The notes beneath the pieces are model-generated. The model saw only the letters and a list, made by a program, of their open reading frames with translations, searched no databases and was not told where the DNA came from. A stretch of 28,362 nucleotides of DNA from the NCBI GenBank assembly GCA_030706015.1, contig JAUZPI010000056.1, positions 1-28,362 on the forward strand, in the 5' to 3' direction. This DNA comes from Bacillota bacterium (GTDB lineage: Bacteria > Bacillota > Clostridia > Clostridiales > Clostridiaceae). This document shows positions 7,911 to 17,500 of the stretch, piece after piece. The stretch's first letter is position 1. Every line of letters begins with the position of its first letter. The position numbers were made by a program, and so were the translations under genes.

Positions 7911-8705
7911 TCATCCATTAATTCTTTCCTCTAAAACTTCCTTCAAGGCATTTGTGCCATTTATTGCACTAGGAAATCCTGAATACACTGTCATCAGCAG
8001 CATAATTTCTTTTATTTCCTCAGCTGTTAATCCAATGTTTAAGCCTCCGTTAATATGAAACTTTAATTGAGGTTTAGCATTTCCCAAAGCTGTCAGGGCT
8101 GCTATGGTGGAGATTTGTCTATATCTTATTTGGAGGTTGTCCCTTGAAATAATGTCAGCATAGCTTTGTATTACAAGCTTTGTTAGATCTGGAGCAAAAT
8201 CTTTATATGCCTCCTCAAGTCTCTCTACCTGCTTATCGTCTAATTTTGAAAGTTCCTTAGCACCTGCATCATACCTCTCTACAGGTGAAATTTCATTATT
8301 ATTCTCTTGTCCAGTAACATCTTCTATCCCTTCTAATTTGCGCTCCTCAAGTACAGTCTTTAAAGCATTCATAGCGTTTATACAAGTAGGAAAGCCAGAG
8401 TATGCACTCATTTGAAGTATTATTTCTTTAACCTCGTTTATTGTACATCCTACATTCAATGCTCCATTAATATGGACCTTTAACTGAGGTTCAGCATTTC
8501 CAAGGGCTGTTAAAGCTGCCACTACTGCCACCTCTTTTGATTTTAGATCAAGTCCTTCTCTGGAGTATATATCACCAAAGGAATATTCTATCATGTATCT
8601 TACCAGGTCTGGACTAATATCCTTCAGACTGTCCCCTACCTTTTCTCCAGCCTTTCCATCCACCTGAAGCAATTTTTTATAACCTCTCTCATATCTACTT
8701 TCCAT
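7911..8705 (-). CDS. carboxymuconolactone decarboxylase family protein, two CMD domains
   Basis: A 264-residue protein made of two CMD/AhpD-like domains (about residues 10-115 and 150-260). Each has the block E/Q-x-x-x-(V/I)AALTALGNA(E/K)PQLK-(V/F)HINGxLNxG. The domains lack the CxxC redox pair of AhpD; the only Cys in the conserved part is in NVGCTINEV. It is therefore closer to the PcaC/YraC-like class than to peroxidase-linked AhpD. Substrate is unknown. The ATG at 8705 is chosen because GGAGGAG lies just upstream inside the merR gene, and the two genes overlap by 11 bp; the in-frame extension to 8753 lies inside merR. The pairing with an AdhR-like MerR regulator suggests a role in reactive-carbonyl or electrophile stress, as inference only. 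Confidence 0.9.
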   Translation of the reverse strand: MESRYERGYKKLLQVDGKAGEKVGDSLKDISPDLVRYMIEYSFGDIYSREGLDLKSKEVAVVAALTALGNAEPQLKVHINGALNVGCTINEVKEIILQMSAYSGFPTCINAMNALKTVLEERKLEGIEDVTGQENNNEISPVERYDAGAKELSKLDDKQVERLEEAYKDFAPDLTKLVIQSYADIISRDNLQIRYRQISTIAALTALGNAKPQLKFHINGGLNIGLTAEEIKEIMLLMTVYSGFPSAINGTNALKEVLEERING

Positions 8706-9072
8706 TAAGCTTCTCCTCCATTTCATTATAAATTTCAATTTTCTTTTCCACATAATTCTTAGCTTCTGTTAATAATTCCATTTCTTTTTCTATAGCTCTT
8801 AAATGTGCCTCTAGTATGTTTCTTCTTTGAGGAATTGTCTCGTCTCCTAGATGCCTTAGCCTAGCATATTCCTGCATTTTACTAATGGGCATCCCAGTTG
8901 CTCTCAGCCTGTTAATAACCTCCAGCCATCTCAAATCCTCCTCACTATAATCCCTTTTACCTGCCTCATTCCTTTTTATATCCTTAATCAAGCCAACGCT
9001 CTCGTAATATCTAAGAGTATGCGGCTTTAATTTCATTAATTTAGCTGCTTCACTTATTTCCAACTGCATCAT
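8695..9072 (-). CDS. MerR family transcriptional regulator (AdhR-like)
   Basis: About 125 residues: an N-terminal MerR winged helix (LEISEAAKLMKLKPHTLRYY, then ESVGLI, KRNEAGKRDYSEEDLRWLE), the LRATGMPISKMQEYARL linker, and a C-terminal dimerisation coiled coil. MerR proteins bind long-spacer promoters and untwist them when activated. There is no cysteine in the protein, so thiol sensing, as proposed for Bacillus AdhR, is not possible here. Starts at 9072 or 9069 (ATGATG) sit very close to AAGGAG; a TTG at 9081 is a further option. It is the first gene of an operon with the CMD protein (11-bp overlap). The operator lies 29 bp upstream, so it is probably autoregulated. Confidence 0.92.
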   Translation of the reverse strand: MMQLEISEAAKLMKLKPHTLRYYESVGLIKDIKRNEAGKRDYSEEDLRWLEVINRLRATGMPISKMQEYARLRHLGDETIPQRRNILEAHLRAIEKEMELLTEAKNYVEKKIEIYNEMEEKLNGK

Positions 9073-9092
9073 CTCCTTCAATCACTAATAAA

Positions 9093-9123
9093 AGCATATC
9101 ACTTAAAGTGCACTTTAAGTCAA
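9093..9123 (-). promoter_or_regulatory. MerR-type promoter with 20-bp palindromic operator
   Basis: On the - strand, TTGACT (9118-9123) and TATGCT (9093-9098) are separated by 19 bp, the stretched spacing typical of MerR-controlled promoters. A perfect 20-bp palindrome, ACTTAAAGTGCACTTTAAGT (9101-9120), fills the spacer. Its core CTTAAAG-N4-CTTTAAG equals, as I recall it, the AdhR operator consensus of Bacillus subtilis. It drives merR and the CMD gene. Confidence 0.9.
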
Positions 9124-9191
9124 GTACCAATTTTGATTTTATTTCCATAATAGAATTACCAAGCAATAAACCAAAAAGAATGATTACATAA

Positions 9192-9229
9192 AAAAACACC
9201 GCAGCATCTAGTGATAATACGGTGTTTTT
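9192..9229 (-). terminator. intrinsic terminator, possibly bidirectional
   Basis: A 10-bp stem AAAAACACCG (9192-9201) pairs with CGGTGTTTTT (9220-9229) around an 18-base loop, with A/T runs on both sides. It lies 82 bp past the MBL-fold gene on the - strand and before the merR promoter, so it insulates the two units. Confidence 0.78.
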
Positions 9230-9311
9230 CTTAATTGAGATTCTCTTAAAAGTATAATTTATGTTGGAAAGTGAAAAAATCTTCAGAAGAGTGCTAAAGT
9301 CACCAAATAAC

Positions 9312-9959
9312 TTAAATGGTCAAGTTTTCTAACCTGTCATTTCTTTTAATAGGTGATCCATGAGATGGACAAACCCAATCAAATTCCAAGTCCTTTATCT
9401 TTTCAAGAGACTTTTTAACTAATAATTGATTATAGTTCATAAACTTAGGCATAGTTTTAAAATCTTCATTTTTTACTTTAAATAAGTCTCCAGTGAATAT
9501 CACATTCTTATATAAAAAAGACGCGTGCCCTGGAGTATGTCCTGGGGTATTTATTACAGCTATATCTCCAATAACCTGATCATGGGCATAAGTCTTATCC
9601 ACCTTAGGAATTTCATATTTTACTAAGATCTGAACTATTTTCTTAACTCCAGGACGCTTCAATTCTCCATTTATGTAAGGTACGTCCTCTTTGGGTGCCC
9701 ATAGAGCAGCCCCTGTTAGTTTCTGCAAGGCTGCAGCATTGCCTACATGATCTACATCATGATGGGTTAGTAAAATATGCTTAATACTTTTTATGTCGAT
9801 ACCTAGGGATTTAACCTCCTCTACAATTTTATCTGCCAATCTAGGAATAGGAAGACTTGTATCAATTAAAATATTTTCCTCTCCCTGTATCAAATAGACA
9901 CGGCTTCTCCCTGTGCATTCAAGCATATGTACTCCTTTAATTATCTCCATTTTTTTCAT
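9312..9959 (-). CDS. MBL-fold metallo-hydrolase
   Basis: A 215-residue single-domain metallo-beta-lactamase-fold protein of the glyoxalase II-like group. The core motif reads THHDVDHVGN, i.e. HxDxDH with Asp at the place of the second His of the usual HxHxDH. Other ligands are the His residues of INTPGHTPGHAS, the Asp of FTGDLF and the terminal His of CPSHGSP. Two metals are still plausible. There is no signal peptide. Substrate cannot be assigned; thioester, lactone or phosphodiester are all possible. The ATG at 9959 follows GAGGAGATG-type sequence. The gap of 30 bp to the upstream lipase-like gene on the same strand suggests they are co-transcribed. Confidence 0.9.
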   Translation of the reverse strand: MKKMEIIKGVHMLECTGRSRVYLIQGEENILIDTSLPIPRLADKIVEEVKSLGIDIKSIKHILLTHHDVDHVGNAAALQKLTGAALWAPKEDVPYINGELKRPGVKKIVQILVKYEIPKVDKTYAHDQVIGDIAVINTPGHTPGHASFLYKNVIFTGDLFKVKNEDFKTMPKFMNYNQLLVKKSLEKIKDLEFDWVCPSHGSPIKRNDRLENLTI

Positions 9960-9989
9960 CTCCTCATTAAGGTATATTTAGAATTTGCT

Positions 9990-11432
9990 TTAAAAACCTT
10001 TGCTTTTAAGTTCTGATACAATCTCTACATACTTTTCTAAAACATCAAAGCCTTTATAATCATCTCTTCTTAAATCTATAATATCACCATGAGAAATCCC
10101 ACGCCTATGCTTATTCCTCAAAATTCCTTTAAACTCACCCCATTTTGCTGAATCAATGGATACTAGGCCATCATTTGTTCCTTCAGTTAATTTAACAAAA
10201 ATATATGGTATAGCTACTACATAGTCACTAAATATACTTTTTACTTCAGTCATGTAACTTTGATAATATACCTGCTCTATATCCTTAACATCTTCATTGA
10301 ATTTCTTACTATGATAGGTTGAAAACTGTCTACTTGCGGTGTAAAAATCAGGACTTTTGTCCCCAAATGATCTGTAACGATTATCAAAAAACTTTGCAAT
10401 TGCTTTGTAAATACTATCTGGTATCTTACAAGCAATGTCCACAAACTTACATCCTCTATGAGGTGATGATATCATTGTAAGGGAAGCAACATATTCTCCC
10501 ATGTCTAATTTACTGACCATATAACGAGCATCTAACCCCCCTTTAGAATGTGCAATAATATTTACTTTTTCCGCTCCTGTTTCTTTCAAAACCTGAAAAA
10601 CTTTCTTTTTGATATCCTCCGCGTTATATTCTACTGTTCCCCATGCCTCTTGGTTTCCATAATAAATTGTGGCTCCATTGCGAATTAGTTCCTTAGGAAT
10701 CCTCCCCCAATAATTAATGTATTTTAAATCCTTAAAACCTACACCATGAACCATCACCAGAGGGTACTTTGTTTTACATACTTGTGAATCCACCCGAGAT
10801 TCTTGATTAATTACCTTATAACATTCATGATCATATTCCAATTTTGCAATATGACATGCATAAAGCAGTGTAAAAATATTTAAAATTGGAATATACATAG
10901 TACATGCTACTATAAATCTTTTTGCAATATTTAACCTTCTTGAAGTGAATAATATTCTTAGAATTCCATTTGCTATTAACACAGCAATATTTAAAATTAA
11001 AATAATAACGTCTACTACAAATATATATTTAGGAACTGCTACATGCCTTACCAGCCTAAAAGCGAATAAATACAAAAATACTTGAACAAAGGCTGTATAC
11101 AATCCATAACCTACAAGTCTTCTTCCTCCCAGCATTATCTTTAGTCTGAGACTTACAATTTGCTTTTCAGTGTAAGGAACTATATTAACTTTTATACCTA
11201 TATATATAATTAATAGGAATACTTCAGCAGTAATAATCCATTTACCAGCTGCTTTATTCTTTCCAAATGAGGTATTCTCATTTAAAAAATACCATAATAA
11301 AACTATATGTGGTACAAAAATAAAATACACACTCATTACACTTTTATGTACTAATTTAATTCTGCCACTGGCATCCAAAATAATGCAAATGACTATTATT
11401 AACGCTAAAATAAATGCTATTTCATAGGACAT
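9990..11432 (-). CDS. membrane-anchored lipase-like alpha/beta hydrolase
   Basis: A 480-residue two-part protein. Residues ~5-190 contain about six hydrophobic segments (for example near 3-20, 32-51, 68-90, 105-127, 135-158, 170-190). From ~225 a lipase-type alpha/beta hydrolase domain follows: oxyanion motif LVMVHGVGFKD, nucleophile elbow AHSKGGLDARY, probable acid in GTNDGLVSID and probable base His in RRGISHGD. The HSKGGLD form is typical of triacylglycerol lipase/esterase-like proteins. The catalytic domain would sit at the membrane, facing a lipid or cell-envelope ester substrate. The ATG at 11432 follows GAGAGGTGAG. It probably forms a two-gene unit with the MBL-fold gene 30 bp downstream. 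The enzymatic fold is sure; substrate and topology are not. Confidence 0.83.
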   Translation of the reverse strand: MSYEIAFILALIIVICIILDASGRIKLVHKSVMSVYFIFVPHIVLLWYFLNENTSFGKNKAAGKWIITAEVFLLIIYIGIKVNIVPYTEKQIVSLRLKIMLGGRRLVGYGLYTAFVQVFLYLFAFRLVRHVAVPKYIFVVDVIILILNIAVLIANGILRILFTSRRLNIAKRFIVACTMYIPILNIFTLLYACHIAKLEYDHECYKVINQESRVDSQVCKTKYPLVMVHGVGFKDLKYINYWGRIPKELIRNGATIYYGNQEAWGTVEYNAEDIKKKVFQVLKETGAEKVNIIAHSKGGLDARYMVSKLDMGEYVASLTMISSPHRGCKFVDIACKIPDSIYKAIAKFFDNRYRSFGDKSPDFYTASRQFSTYHSKKFNEDVKDIEQVYYQSYMTEVKSIFSDYVVAIPYIFVKLTEGTNDGLVSIDSAKWGEFKGILRNKHRRGISHGDIIDLRRDDYKGFDVLEKYVEIVSELKSKGF

Positions 11433-11523
11433 TAAAGCTCACCTCTCAGTTTTCTACCATACTAAATTCATAATCTCTTATCAAAGCAATAGAGTTTTAG
11501 TCAATACTATTGACGTTATAAAT

Positions 11524-11558
11524 AATAAGGCACCCTAATTAACCTAGAGTGCCTTATT
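11524..11558 (-). terminator. terminator hairpin after the giant surface-protein gene
   Basis: A 10-bp stem AATAAGGCAC (11524-11533) pairs with GTGCCTTATT (11549-11558). It lies 15 bp past the stop of the giant gene on the - strand and is followed there by an A/T-rich run (TTATTTATAA) with few consecutive T residues, so termination may be moderate. Confidence 0.65.
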
Positions 11559-11573
11559 GCTAATTATGAAATA

Positions 11574-14500
11574 CTATTTTTTCTTTTTTGATTTTAATGT
11601 TAGTCCTATACCAGATGCTAATATGACAAGTCCTATAGCACTTAATGATTCCATATCAATTGGAGAACCTGTCTTAGGTAATGTTGCTAATGTAGCTTTA
11701 ACTTCTGGCTTAGCTTCAACTTTAGTTTCTGCCTTAGCCGCATTTGTTACAGGTTTCATTTGAATATCCTGCTTAACCAATTCCTTACCTACAGAAATTG
11801 TACCACTAACGTAAGTCTCATAGCCATCCTTCTCTACTACAATATAATAATCTGCATCTGGGAATACCATGAAGGCATATTTACCCTTTGAATCATCGCC
11901 CTGTGGATTTTTGTTATCCGCAGGTTCAAATCCTGGAACTCCTGGAAGGTTAACTAGCGTATTTGGAGTTCTACCTGCATCTATATTCCTTTGAGTATCA
12001 GCATAGTAAAGTTTAACATTTGCTCCTGTAATAATATTATTAGTTATAGCATCGGTAATTGTTCCATATGGGTCAATAAGTGCAGAACTTAAATTAATTT
12101 GACCGTCGTTATTAACACTTACCTTTACTGTACCTACTATTATTTTTTCACCATTTGGGAAGGTATAGCTTATAGCTACGGTATAATCTTTACCTTTCTC
12201 TAGTCCTTCTGCTTCAAAAACCCCTTTATCATTAATATAAGCATTAATTCCATCAACACTCTTAAGTTCTGCTGCATCGTTATTTATTGCTGATAAATCA
12301 GAGGTATTAACTACATCTATACTGAAGTTTGAGTAATCCTGTAACAAGGATACACTTCCATCTGTGTCCTTTGTTAAAATAACTCCTGCTGCAGTTTTAA
12401 CAGATGAATAGGTTTCATTTCCAGCACCAGTAACAGTTCCTGCATCACTCTTTTGATTATACTGTACCTGTACAACATCATTTCCTACTTTTACAGGCTT
12501 AGTTATTGTAACATTATACTGTACATTACCCTTAGGAATAGCAATTTCATACCTTCCATCAGCACCTGTAACCACCTTGGAGTAAAAATCTGCTATACCA
12601 TCGTTATCAAAATCTTTCGATACTTCAACTACAGCTCCGCTTACAGGCTGATTGGTGTCATTATCTATTACAACTCCCGCAATCATACCTGGCTCAAAGG
12701 TTATGAATATTTGATCCTTAGCATGTAAATTGAGTGAATTATCATCTACTGTTGCAGTTACTGGAATTACCTTGTTTTCAGTTCCGTAAACTTTGTCTGA
12801 TTTAAATGTAATTCTTGCTATACCATTTTCATCTGTCACAGCCTCAGTTCCATCTGGGAAAGAACCTGCTGCTGCTGAGAATATAACTTTTGTATTAGCT
12901 ACAGGCCTATTATTATTATCAGTTATTCTTGCAGTTAATATTGAAGTTGATTTACCATCTCCAAGTATTGTAACTGGGTTTGAGTCTAATTTTAATGAGT
13001 AACTTATAGCCTTAGCCAAGTTAAAGTCTTCTCTCATTGTATATTCTGTTTCATTTGTTGGCTCTACATCTACATCCACAATCTCACTTCCATATTGTGA
13101 ATTTGTTACCTTAAATTCATACAAACCTATCTTGGCATTATCAATTCTATAGTTTCCATTTGCATCAGTTACTGTTGAGTATATAAGTTTTCCACTTAAA
13201 TCGCTTAGTTCAATTTTAGTATCTGCTAACGGTGCTTTTGTATCTTCATCAACTACTGTACCTACAAGTGTCAATTTATCTTTTACAGTAACCGTAATAT
13301 TAGAAATACTGCTGCCACCATGACCATCTTTCACTTCTACCTTAAAACTGTCTGTTCCAACAAAATTAGTCTTTGGTGTATATATCCATTCCCCCGAATT
13401 ATTTAAATATACATATCCGTTGCTTGGATCAGAACTTAAAGAATAGCTCAAGCTATCATTGTCTATATCACTGCCAACTACAGTTCCCGATACTTGCTTA
13501 TTGTAAGGAGTAGTTCGATTATAATCTGGCGCTACTGGTGGTGTATCTATAACTATATTTACTGTTGAGGTTGCAATTCCTCCGTGTCCATCACTTACTA
13601 GCACCGTGAAGCTGTCTCTTCCTGAAGCTCCTGCATTAGGTGTGTAACCCCAAGTTCCATCTGCATTTACTACTGCACTTCCTTTACTTGGGCTGCTGCC
13701 TTTGCTGTAGCTTAGACTATCTTTATCAGTATCACTTCCTACTACCTTGCCTGACACTGGTGTGTTGTAATTTGTGGTTGTGTTGTAGTTTTCTACCATT
13801 GGTGGTGTATCTATAACTATATTTACTGTAGAGGTTGCAGTTCCACCATGACCGTCACTCACCTTTACTGTGAAGCTGTCACTTCCTGTAGCTCCTGCAT
13901 TTGGTGTATAGACCCAAGTTCCATCTGCATTTATTACTACACTGCCCTTACTTGGGCTGCTGCCTTTACTGTAGCTTAAGTTGTTACCATCTATATCACT
14001 GCCAACTACTACTCCTGATAAAGGTGTATTATAATCTACGTTTTTGTTGTAGTCTCCCACTACGGGTGGGGTATCTATAACTATATTCACTGTTGAGGTT
14101 GCAATTCCACCATGTCCATCATTTACGTTTACTGTAAAGCTGTCACTTCCTGTAGCTCCTGCATTTGGTGTATACACCCATGTTCCATCTGCATTTACTA
14201 CTACTGTACCCTTTATTGGACTGCTGCCTTTGCTGTAGCTTAGACTGTTTCCATCTATATCACTGCCTGCTACTGTTCCTGATAAAGGCGTATTATAATC
14301 TACGTTTTTGTTGTAACTTATTACTGTTGGCGGTGTATCTATAACTATATTTACTGTGGAAGTTGCAATTCCACCATGACCGTCACTCACCTTTACCGTA
14401 AAGCTGTCACTTCCTGTAGCTCCTGCATTTGGCGTATATACCCATGTTCCATCTGTATTTACTACTACTGTACCCTTTATTGGACTGCTGCCTTTGCTGT

Positions 14501-17500
14501 AGCTTAGACTGTTTCCATCTATATCACTGCCTGCTACTGCTCCTGATAAAGTTGTATTAAAGTCTACATTTTTGCTGTAATCTCCCACTACTGGCGGTGT
14601 ATCTATAATTATATTTACTGTGGATACTGCAGTTCCTCCGTGTCCATCACTTACGTTTACTGTAAAGCTGTCACTTCCTGTAGCTCCTGCACTTGGTGTA
14701 TATACCCATGTTCCATCTGCATTTACTACTACTGTACCCTTTATTGGACTGCTACCTTTGCTGTAGCTTAGGCTGTTACCATCTATATCACTGCCAACTA
14801 CTGTTCCCGATAGAGGCGTATTGTAATCTACGTTTTTATTATAGCTTATTACTGTTGGCGGTGTATCTATAACTATATTTACTGTGGAAGTTGCAATTCC
14901 TCCGTTACCGTCACTCACCTTTACCGTAAAGATGTCACTTCCTGTAGCTCCTGTATTTGGTGTATATACCCATGTTCCATCTGCATTTACTACTACTGTA
15001 CCATTACTTGGGCTGCTGCCTTGGCTATAGGTCAAAGGATCACCATCTACATCAGTGCCAATTATAGTGCCTGATACTGGAGAATTATAATCAGCGTTCC
15101 CGCTATAGCTTGTCACTGTTGGCGCATCATTTACTGAATTTACAGTTATACTTACTGTTGCTACATTAGAATCTGCCTGGCCGTCATTTGCTTTAAATGT
15201 AAAGCTGTCTGTTCCATTGTAGTTTGGATTTGGCGTATATGTGTAGCTTCCATCTGAATTTATTGTTACAGTACCATTGCTTGGACCTTGTACTACTGAA
15301 TATGTTAACGTAGAGCTATCTATATCAGTAATATGTAGGTCTCCATTTAATGGCTTGTCTTCGTCTGTAGTTTCACTACTTGCTGATGCTACAGGTGCAT
15401 CATTTACTGGGGCTATGGCTAAATTCACCTTTGCTCCTAATACTGCATATGCTGTTCCGTCACTTCCACTCCAGCCAAAGCTTGTGTTTCCATTCCAATT
15501 AGCATCTGGTGTAAAGGTTAATCCTGATAAAGCTGCAGAAGGTATTTCATCACCAACATGTACTGCTTCCCCGTTTAGCCTTAATGTTCCGTCTAGTGGT
15601 AAGCTTGTTATTCTTACACCTTGCAAAGAACCATCCACATCTTCAAATTCACTACTAAAATCTGCTGCTGTAAATGTTAGAACTGTATCTTCTGTTCCAT
15701 TCTTATTTATATTATATACTACCGGTATATCATTAACCGAATTTACAGTTATATTTACAGTTGCTACATTAGAATCTGCCTGGCCATCATTAGCTTTAAA
15801 TGTAAAGCTGTCTGTTCCATTGTAGTTTGCATTTGGCGTATATGTGTAGCTTCCATCTGAATTTATTGTTACAGTACCATTGCTTGGACCTTGTACTACT
15901 GTGTAGGTCAGATTAGTACTATCTATATCAGTAGCATGAAGGTTTCCGCTTAAGGTTTCATCTTCATCTACTTGCTTATTATCAGAAGCTGCTACTGGGG
16001 CATCATTTATTGGATTTACTGTTATATTTACCGTTGCAACACTAGAGTCTGCCTGCCCATCATTTGCTTTAAAGGTAAAACTATCTGTTCCATTGTAGTT
16101 TGCATTTGGGGTATATGTGTACGTTCCATCTGGATTTACTGATAAAGTACCATTACTTGGACCTTGTACTACTGTGTATGTTAGCGTAGTACTATCTACA
16201 TCAGTAACTTTTAATTTTCCGGTTAACGGCTTATCCTCATCTGTAGTTACATTATCTGAAGTTGCTACTGGCGGGTCATTAATGGCATTTACATTTATAC
16301 TTACAGTGGCAATGTTGGAATCTGCTTGACCATCATTTGCTTTAAATGTGAAGCTATCTGATCCATTGTAGTTTGGATTTGGAGTGTATGTGTAGGTTCC
16401 ATCTGGATTTATTGTTACAGTACCATTGGTTGGTCCTTGTACTACTGAATATGTTAACGTAGAACTATCTATATCAGTAACATGAAGATTTCCACTTAAC
16501 GGCTTGTCTTCATCTGTAGTTTCACTACTTGCTGATGCTACCGGGGCATCATTTACTGGATTTACTGCTATATTTACAGTTGCAATGTTAGAATCTAATT
16601 GTCCATCATTTGCTTTAAAGGTAAAGCTATCTGGTCCATTGTAGTTTGCATATGGAGTATAGGTATAGGTTCCATTTGGATTTACTATTAATGTTCCATG
16701 CAGTGGTTGTTGTAACACTGTATATGTCAATGGATCTCCTTCTACGTCACTTACTTTTAAGCTTCCGTTTAAGGTATTATCTTCATCTACTGTTAAGCTT
16801 TCTGGGGTTGCTACTGGTGCATCATTCACAGCGGCAATTCCTATATTTACATAAGCATCATTAGCAGAGTAGATAGTTCCGCTGCTTCCATTCCAACTAA
16901 AGCTTGTATTTCCATTCCAATCTGCATTTGGAGTAAATGTTAACCCAGCTAAATTTGATACTGGTATTTCTTGATTCACATTAACTGGTATACCATTCAA
17001 TTTTAATTGTCCATTAGCAGGAAGACTTGTTATTTTAACGCTAGTTAGAGTATTGCTACCCCCATCTGTAAATTTACTGATAAAATCAGTAGGTGAAAAT
17101 GATATACTATTGTCTTCTTGTGCATTTTTAGTAATGTTGGATACTGTAGGCGTAACATCAAATGTTAATTGAACTGCCTGCCCTGGGAAATAAGTCCATG
17201 TGTCTATACCTTTCCAATTACCATAGTTCCCGAGATATCCATGAGCGCCATTACTGCTGTCAACTCCAGCAAGTCCATTTAGATTGCCTATATTGAAGGC
17301 ACTATTACTTGCATTTAAGTTTACACTTACACCATTAGCTGTGGTATAGTTGTTTTCATCATAATATATCTTGTATTTGTCTGCATAACTTTCTGGGTCA
17401 CTATAACCTGGTGCATTAACCAATTTGATTTTTGTTCCAAAGGGATTGTATTCTGCATCCAGCATAGGGAAGTGATATTCTCCGCCCTTCATAATAAGCT

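Noticed and set aside
13279..16826. CRISPR-like array suggested by regular repeats
   Set aside because: Units are 264-273 bp, contiguous without unique spacers, in frame and coding for Ig-like domains; no cas genes are present.
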